From: JAVVUQ01 sp036653075
GTDB taxonomy: Bacteria > Bacillota > Clostridia > Christensenellales > CAG-314
DNA: 31,998 bases
Direction: 5' to 3'
NCBI GenBank assembly: GCA_036653075.1
Contig: JAVVUQ010000011.1
Coordinates: 1 to 31,998, forward strand
The notes under the pieces: generated by a model
Seen by the model: only the letters and a program-made list of their open reading frames with translations
Told to the model about the DNA's origin: nothing
Database searches by the model: none
Part shown: one piece after another, positions 26,780-31,998 of the stretch
Position numbering within the stretch: the first letter of the stretch is position 1
Layout of the letters: each line of letters starts with the position of its first letter
Position numbers and translations under genes: made by a program

Positions 26780-26837
26780 ATTTACGCTAAAAAATCAATT
26801 AAAATTCTATTGTAATTTTATTGAAGATAGCGTAAAT
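26780..26837. repeat. Second inverted repeat in the B12 operon spacer
   Basis: The 10-bp arms ATTTACGCTA (26780-26789) and TAGCGTAAAT (26828-26837) are perfect, with an A/T-rich inner stem (CAATTAAAATT with TAATTTTATTG, imperfect). It lies just after the DUF4430 stop; possible roles are an attenuator or mRNA processing site. Confidence 0.75.
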
Positions 26838-26847
26838 ATTCAAATTA

Positions 26848-27315
26848 TTAAAAACTTAAAAGTATAAGAACATAAGTTTCGCCGTCAACTAATGGTAATG
26901 AAGACGCTCCAACGGTTGAACTATCGCATTTTGCGCCGTTTTTTGCTTCATAATGCGTATTATATGCCGATGACGGGTCGGTAAAAATAATATAATTGCC
27001 TTCGATTTTGTTAAAGCTAACTAAAATAGAAATATATTGCGAATCGCTTTTTATATTCCAACCGCCAATTGCGGTTAAATATTTTCCCATACTGCTTTCT
27101 GTCCATTCAGCTTTTAAATCTGTTTTATGCTCGTCAATAAGCATACCCAAATCAGCCGCTTTAGATTTAAAGCAGTATTCTGTTACGTTTTCGCCGTTAA
27201 CCAAATAAAGGGTGATGTTTTTTACTGCGCTATCTTTTTCAATGCAAGCAGTAAAAGAGAAAAGTAAAGAAATAATGAGTAATAAAGTAATAGTTTTGTT
27301 AAATATGTTTTTCAT
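26848..27315 (-). CDS. DUF4430-like (transcobalamin-like) lipoprotein, probable B12-binding
   Basis: The 155-aa product has a lipoprotein signal: MKNIFNK, hydrophobic stretch 9-22, then FTAC with the lipidated Cys at 24. The mature part is beta-rich (NITLYLVNGENVTEYCFKS; YLTAIGGWNI; FNKIEGNYIIFTDPSS) and resembles DUF4430, a fold related to the C-terminal domain of transcobalamin and intrinsic factor. The cobalamin riboswitch immediately upstream and the ECF S component downstream support capture of B12 outside the membrane and hand-over to the transporter. That mechanism is inferred. GGAGGG precedes the ATG. Confidence 0.85.
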   Translation of the reverse strand: MKNIFNKTITLLLIISLLFSFTACIEKDSAVKNITLYLVNGENVTEYCFKSKAADLGMLIDEHKTDLKAEWTESSMGKYLTAIGGWNIKSDSQYISILVSFNKIEGNYIIFTDPSSAYNTHYEAKNGAKCDSSTVGASSLPLVDGETYVLILLSF

Positions 27316-27352
27316 AATTTAACCCTCCGTTAAATAAATTTATGTTTATTAT

Positions 27353-27602
27353 GCAGCAGGTTTCCTGACTCAAGGTTTGATTGCTGAAATTTAAATATAC
27401 ATTTAATACATTTTAAATTGTTATTTCATTATTTACAATTTAAATTGCTATTTCATCAATCACTTATCCGCCTTCCCGATATTCTCAGTGGCAATTGGAT
27501 AATTAACGCATTTTACAGTAGCGGGGGCTGTTGCGAAATTTAATCGCATTCCCTATCTGCATAATATTCATTTGAAATTAGTTTCTCAATATAACCTTAA
27601 TA
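27353..27602 (-). promoter_or_regulatory. Cobalamin (AdoCbl) riboswitch
   Basis: Read on the minus strand, the conserved blocks occur in order: AGGGAATGCG, then CAACAGCCCCCGCTACTGTA, then the B12 box region TGCCACTGAGAA and CGGGAAGGCGG, and finally GAGTCAGGAAACCTGC. An A/T-rich insert before the last block makes it longer than usual. It ends about 25 nt before the ribosome site of the DUF4430 gene; no strong terminator follows, so control is probably at translation start. It would repress the uptake genes when B12 is plentiful. Confidence 0.97.
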
Positions 27603-27640
27603 ATTAGTTAAATTTTACATTGAGTAATGTTTTAATAAAA

Positions 27641-27835
27641 CAATAATATACATATTAATTTAATTTTTATTGTTGTTTTATTTGTTTAATTATTGATTTA
27701 TTGTTTGTTTAATTGTTGATTTATTATAATTTTTATTATTGATTTATTATAATTTTATTGTTGTTTTATTTGTTTAATTGTTGATTTATTATAATTTTTA
27801 TTATTATTTTGTTTGTTTAATTATTGATTTATTAT
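27641..27835. repeat. Degenerate tandem repeats of TTTATTTGTTTAATTGTTGA-type units
   Basis: T-rich units alternating TTGTTTAATT(A/G)TTGATTTATT and ATAATTTTTATT are repeated irregularly between the riboswitch and the end of proS, reaching the proS stop codon. Confidence 0.88.
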
Positions 27836-29556
27836 TTATATTCTTTCATCATATCTAAAATCAAGTTTTCGATATAAGAAGATGCGGTTTCTAAAGGAAT
27901 TTTATATGATTCTCTTGTTTTGCGCAAGGTAATTTCAATTTCGTTGTTTTTTAAACTTTTTGGTGAAATAACTATGCGAATTGGCATTCCCATTAAATCA
28001 GCATCGGCAAATTTTACGCCAGCTGATACGTTTCTGTCGTCACAAAGAACAGAAATGCCTTTTTCTTTAAGTGAATTATATAATTTATTTGTTTCAGTAG
28101 ACACGTTTTCATCGTCTAAGCGTAGAGCGCAAATGTGCGCTTTAAAAGGAGCGATAGAAATAGGTAAAATCATTCCGTTTTCGTCATTGCTTTCTTGAAT
28201 AAGAGAAGCTAACGCGCGACCTACGCCGATTCCGTAACAACCCATAATAGGATTTATTTCTTTTCCTTCTTTATTTAATACTGTCATATTCATTGACGTT
28301 GTATATTTTGTTCCAAGTTGAAATATATTGCCTATTTCAATTCCGTTTTCAAGATGAAGTGGTTTTCCGCAAATTGGACAAAGTTCGCCCTCTTTAACTT
28401 TAATAACGTCGTAGAATTCAGCGTTTTTAAGTTCTCTACTTGTACAAAAACCTTTTATATGGAAATCCGCTTTATTTGCGCCCACAACCATATTAACAGC
28501 ATTTTTGATACTTTTATCGTAAACGACTTGAATTTTTTTGTTTAAACCAATAGGGCCAATATTGCCAGCGACGATTCCGCTTTCGCCATCTGCTTCCCAA
28601 GGAACAATGTTTACTTTTACCACTTTTTTAAGTTTAGCTTCATTAACTTCCTTGTCGCCACGCACAAAGGCAATAATAACCTTTTCGTTATCGCCTTTTA
28701 CAGCATAAACAACAGCTTTAATGGTTTTTTCTGCGGTAATATCAAGATATTTACTTACTTGTTCAATGTCTTTAGCATCTGCGGTATATACTTGTTCAAG
28801 AGATTGTTCTAATTCAGTTGAAGAAGTTTCAACAGCTTTTGAATCGGCTACTTCCATATTGGCTTTATAACCGCAAGCGTCGCATAACACTAAGGTGTCT
28901 TCCCCAACATCGGTAAGTAACATAAATTCGTGCGCTACGCTACCACCCATCATACCCGTATCAGATTTAACAGAGATAAAACGTTTCATTCCAATACGTT
29001 GGAAAATACGTTCGTATGCGTAGTGAACTTTATAATAATAATCATCTAAATCCTCTTGCGTCATATGAAAAGAATAGGCGTCTTTCATAGTAAATTCTCT
29101 TACTCTAATAAGGCCGCCTCTGCAACGAGGTTCATCACGAAATTTTGTTTGAATTTGATAAATCATTGAAGGTAATTGAGCGTAGGATAAAATGAGATTT
29201 TTACATAAATGAACAGCTGCTTCCTCGTGAGTCATACCAAGCAGCATATCTCTACCATTTCTATCTTTAAATCGAGCCATTTCACTGCCAATAGAATAAT
29301 AACGGCCACTTATTTCCCATAATTCTTTAGGCATAACAACAGGGAATTTTATTTCTTGTCCATCAATACGATTCATTTCCTCACGAATAATATTTTCAAT
29401 GTTTTGACAAGCAAGCTGCGCAGGCATCGTCAACGTGTAAATTCCATTCGCAACCGATTTAATAAATCCAGCTCTCATCATAAGAGACTGCGACAAAATT
29501 GTAACATCATTCGGCGCTTGCTTAACCGTCTGTAAAACCATTTTAGACATCAACAT
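27832..29556 (-). CDS. proS: Prolyl-tRNA synthetase (bacterial type)
   Basis: ProRS charges tRNA-Pro and edits mischarged alanine. I start at the ATG at 29556 (MLMSKMVLQTVK), with AAAGGTGA 5 nt ahead; a GTG at 29565 overlaps that site. The 574-aa product is the long bacterial type. Class II motifs are present: motif 2 FRDEPRCRGGLIRVREFTMK and motif 3 CYGIGVGRALASLIQ. Between them lies the editing INS domain (about 220-390), followed by a C-terminal anticodon-binding domain (PFKAHICALRLDDEN onward). No T-box leader is visible. Confidence 0.97.
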   Translation of the reverse strand: MLMSKMVLQTVKQAPNDVTILSQSLMMRAGFIKSVANGIYTLTMPAQLACQNIENIIREEMNRIDGQEIKFPVVMPKELWEISGRYYSIGSEMARFKDRNGRDMLLGMTHEEAAVHLCKNLILSYAQLPSMIYQIQTKFRDEPRCRGGLIRVREFTMKDAYSFHMTQEDLDDYYYKVHYAYERIFQRIGMKRFISVKSDTGMMGGSVAHEFMLLTDVGEDTLVLCDACGYKANMEVADSKAVETSSTELEQSLEQVYTADAKDIEQVSKYLDITAEKTIKAVVYAVKGDNEKVIIAFVRGDKEVNEAKLKKVVKVNIVPWEADGESGIVAGNIGPIGLNKKIQVVYDKSIKNAVNMVVGANKADFHIKGFCTSRELKNAEFYDVIKVKEGELCPICGKPLHLENGIEIGNIFQLGTKYTTSMNMTVLNKEGKEINPIMGCYGIGVGRALASLIQESNDENGMILPISIAPFKAHICALRLDDENVSTETNKLYNSLKEKGISVLCDDRNVSAGVKFADADLMGMPIRIVISPKSLKNNEIEITLRKTRESYKIPLETASSYIENLILDMMKEYK

Positions 29557-29703
29557 ATAATTCACCTTTGCGCGTAATAATTATCAAAAACACCTGCATA
29601 AAATTTGTTTAAACTTATAATAAATGCAAATAAACCTTATTTTTAATTTTAGATAATCTAACGCATCCTTTTTATCCTATTTATTTTATTTAATAATCAT
29701 ATA

Positions 29704-29732
29704 AGTATAACACATACAAAAAACGTTGTCAA
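29704..29732 (-). promoter_or_regulatory. Sigma-A promoter of proS
   Basis: Minus strand: TTGACA (29732-29727), 17-nt spacer, TATACT (29709-29704). The leader is about 140 nt, with no T-box sequence in it. The rest of 29557-29917 shows no gene. Confidence 0.85.
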
Positions 29733-29917
29733 TCATTTAAAAATGAACCACGAGCAAGAAATTAAACGCTCTAACATTGCGATAGATTTTAAAAGATTAA
29801 TCATTGTTAAAAGAATGTGCATAAAAAGTTAATAATAATAGATAATAAGGTAAAACACAAATTGTTTATTTATAACAAAATGTTTTAATACATTAAATTG
29901 TAACAGGAGGTAACTAT

Positions 29918-31678
29918 ATGACAAACTTAAATAATGATGATAATTTTACTAACGCTAACGAAAAAACAGAAATGAAACAAACTGTTAAGTTAGAAAAAAA
30001 ACCGTTCGACAAAACAAATGACGGTGTAAAAAATGACGCTAATGCAAAAATAACAAAATCAAACACAAAAACCATAGAAAAGCCTATTAAATCGAACACA
30101 AATATTAAAGCAAAAGCATCTACCAAATCATCTACAAAATCTGATAAAACAAATGCAAAAGCAAAAGAAAAAACTGATAATAAGCCCTCGTTAAAGGAAG
30201 TTAATAGAAAAAGTAACACAGAAAGCGGTTACAGTCAAGGAAAGGGAGGGAGCGTTCAAAGTAGTTATAAAGATGAAAGTTATTTTGGCGCTGCAAATGG
30301 AAAGAAGCCTGACCCTATGCCGATAATACCAGCATTTATACCGCCAATTGCGCCAGTTATGCCCTATACTTTGCCTATAAACACTATTGCGCCAGAACCG
30401 AATTTATCTGTTGTTGAAAAGTTGCACGATAGTGTTATCGATAGCAAGCCAATAAAGGATTATAGTGTAAATAATAGCGGCGACATTAAAGCGGTTGGAA
30501 GTAATTTAAGCGGCGGTAGTAACGCTGTTGCAGCTAAAAGCGAGTCAAAAGGCGGAGGCGTTTTCCTTTGGGTAATTTTACTTGGCGTTGCTGCGTTGCT
30601 TATAGCTATTGCTTTTGGCGGAAGCCGCAGTTTGTCATCGGCTACGGCAAATATAGAGGGCGCAAAAACAATGCGTGTAGGCGAAAAGTTTATGTATAAA
30701 GCTAAACTGAGCGACGCAACATTGAATTTAGGCGAAAATTTAGAGGTCGTATGGACAGTAAATGATAAAATCGTTAAAAAATCTAAAGCTTCAGATAAAA
30801 ATGCTATGACATTTGAATATGTTCCTGAAAAAACAGGTAGCTACAACGTTGGCGTTAAAATCGGTGATTATGGCAATTTATCTAAGACTATTCCCGTTGT
30901 TGTCAATAAACCGATGTTATCTATTACTATGGATAGTCATAAAATAACGTATGGTGACAAAATTCCCGATTACACCTATAAAGTTGATGGTTTAAGAAAT
31001 AACGATACTATCCAATCTCTTAAACTTAACCTCAACGGCGCAATAGTTGGCGATATAAATAAAACTGGCAAATATCCTATTAATTTAAAAAATAAACCCT
31101 TTTCAGATAAATATGATATTGATATTAAAACAGGAAACTTAGAAATAACGCCTCGTAATGTCACCATTAACAACAAAGCCATTTCAAAGGTCTATGACGG
31201 CTTTACTCACTGTACAAATTGCGAAAATATTAAAGTAGATGGAGCGCTTAGCTCGGATAACGTAAGTTTAAATGGCGATTTTATCTTTTCGGATAAAAAC
31301 GTCGGTATAAATAAACCACTTAAATCGCTTAATTGCCAGTTTACTGGAGATAGAAACAGCTGTTACAAATTAAATAACAATAAATTATATGGCTCTATCT
31401 TGCCTAAGCAATTGAAATTATCCCAATTGACAGCTGCAAATAAAATCTTTGATGGAAATATAAACGTTACCTTTAACTTTGTGGGAACACTTGAAGGCAT
31501 CGTCGCAGGCGACCAAGTCGCTATTGGCGAAATAATAGCTTGCTTTGAAAACGCAGCTGTTGGCAAAAACAAAACTGTTATAATTAAAGAAATTAAACTT
31601 GTTGGCAAAGATTCCGCAAATTATACCATTATTATAGATAAACCACTTACAGCGGATATCAATAAAGGCATTTTTTAA
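29918..31678 (+). CDS. Single-pass membrane protein with Lys-rich tail and MBG/YDG-like extracellular repeats
   Basis: A 586-aa protein; AGGAGG lies 7 nt before the ATG. Residues 1-110 are Lys/Thr/Asn-rich and look disordered and cytoplasmic. A Pro-rich stretch follows (about 130-165), then one membrane helix (215-234, VFLWVILLGVAALLIAIAFGG). Outside, an Ig-like domain (about 245-330) precedes repeats resembling MBG and YDG domains: ITYGDKIPDYTYKVDGL near 347, KVYDGFTHCTNCENIKVDGAL near 425 and KIFDGNINVTFNF near 510. Such repeats occur in bacterial adhesins and cell-surface proteins. An N-in, C-out topology without a signal peptide or sortase motif is unusual. The function is unknown; surface attachment is a guess. 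Confidence 0.85.
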   Translation: MTNLNNDDNFTNANEKTEMKQTVKLEKKPFDKTNDGVKNDANAKITKSNTKTIEKPIKSNTNIKAKASTKSSTKSDKTNAKAKEKTDNKPSLKEVNRKSNTESGYSQGKGGSVQSSYKDESYFGAANGKKPDPMPIIPAFIPPIAPVMPYTLPINTIAPEPNLSVVEKLHDSVIDSKPIKDYSVNNSGDIKAVGSNLSGGSNAVAAKSESKGGGVFLWVILLGVAALLIAIAFGGSRSLSSATANIEGAKTMRVGEKFMYKAKLSDATLNLGENLEVVWTVNDKIVKKSKASDKNAMTFEYVPEKTGSYNVGVKIGDYGNLSKTIPVVVNKPMLSITMDSHKITYGDKIPDYTYKVDGLRNNDTIQSLKLNLNGAIVGDINKTGKYPINLKNKPFSDKYDIDIKTGNLEITPRNVTINNKAISKVYDGFTHCTNCENIKVDGALSSDNVSLNGDFIFSDKNVGINKPLKSLNCQFTGDRNSCYKLNNNKLYGSILPKQLKLSQLTAANKIFDGNINVTFNFVGTLEGIVAGDQVAIGEIIACFENAAVGKNKTVIIKEIKLVGKDSANYTIIIDKPLTADINKGIF

Positions 31679-31737
31679 TTAGCTTTAAAACCTTTAAATA
31701 TATCGTTTTATAATAATCTTGCTATAATTATAAAAAT

Positions 31738-31794
31738 AATAAATCAAATAAATCTAATAAATCTAATAAATCTAATAAATCAAATAAATCAAAT
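31738..31794. repeat. Tandem repeat, 9 bp unit, about 6 copies
   Basis: Units AATAAATC(A/T) repeat in perfect 9-bp phase between the stop codon and the terminator. Confidence 0.92.
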
Positions 31795-31801
31795 ATTCAT
31801 A

Positions 31802-31836
31802 CTGTATCATAACTTGATTTTATGATACAGTTTTTT
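31802..31836 (+). terminator. Terminator of the MBG/YDG-like gene
   Basis: An 11-bp perfect stem (CTGTATCATAA with TTATGATACAG), a 7-nt loop and six T's. Confidence 0.95.
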
Positions 31837-31856
31837 ATATCCAGTAATATTTAATT

Positions 31857-31998
31857 TTTTAATTTTTAATAATATCTTATATGATTATGTACAAAGTATA
31901 TAATCACAGTTAAACTCAATTCATATTTTAACATTTTAATTTTTAATAATATCTTATATAATTATGTACAAAGTATATAATCACAGTTAAACTCAATA
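31857..31998. repeat. Direct repeat, 77 bp unit, 1.8 copies, continuing past the window
   Basis: The segment 31857-31933 recurs from 31934 with one or two changes over 65 nt. It contains ATTATGTACAAAGTATATAA and CACAGTTAAACTCAAT. The array may continue to the right. No gene is seen after 31679. Confidence 0.93.

Noticed and set aside
29557..29697. T-box riboswitch in front of proS
   Set aside because: The conserved T-box sequence and a terminator/antiterminator pair are absent from the leader of about 140 nt.
29914..30219. Hydrophobic 101-codon minus-strand frame
   Set aside because: It is a shadow of the Lys/Asn-rich tail of the plus-strand gene, whose complement gives Phe/Leu/Val runs.
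1..31998. tRNA, rRNA or insertion sequences
   Set aside because: No tRNA T-arm sequence, rRNA segment, transposase or terminal inverted repeats were found on either strand by eye.

Overview
The window looks like a low-GC, Gram-positive, probably spore-forming Firmicute of the class Clostridia. It is A/T-rich, uses good Shine-Dalgarno sites, and carries secA-prfB in Bacillus-like order with the programmed RF2 frameshift. It also has recD2, ttcA, murC and radC, and two proteins at the left edge of a kind I associate with spore surfaces. Two 100-N scaffold gaps point to a draft or metagenome assembly. TGA acts as a stop, so the standard code applies. About 78% of the non-N bases are coding.

Layout. 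1-1.6 kb: a truncated surface protein (SdrD-B-like plus DUF11-like) divergent from a 90-aa protein with a sigma-K-like promoter. 1.9-5.7 kb: uvrC and a short GH2 glycosidase. 5.7-9.8 kb: a scaffold gap, cvpA, radC and an orphan sensor kinase. 9.9-11.2 kb: an Abi_2/AbiF HEPN gene preceded by a roughly 70-nt RNA with its own consensus promoter and terminator; the second gap lies between them. 11.4-15.3 kb: comF, ttcA, an unknown membrane protein and ychF. 15.8-15.95 kb: a free-standing small RNA gene with a CCTCC-C9 tract. 16.4-25.6 kb: murC, then prfB, secA, recD2 and corA on the minus strand. 26.1-27.6 kb: a cobalamin riboswitch driving a DUF4430-like lipoprotein and an ECF S component, read as a B12 uptake cassette. 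27.8-31.7 kb: proS, and a single-pass membrane protein with MBG/YDG-like repeats.

Most genes are housekeeping. The accessory signals are the RNA plus AbiF unit, read here as a probable RNA-regulated toxin or defence module, the C-rich small RNA, the B12 cassette and the spore-surface-like pair. Nearly every long intergenic region holds its own private A/T-rich tandem repeat with units of 9-77 bp.

Functions are assigned from motifs read by eye. No database search was run.
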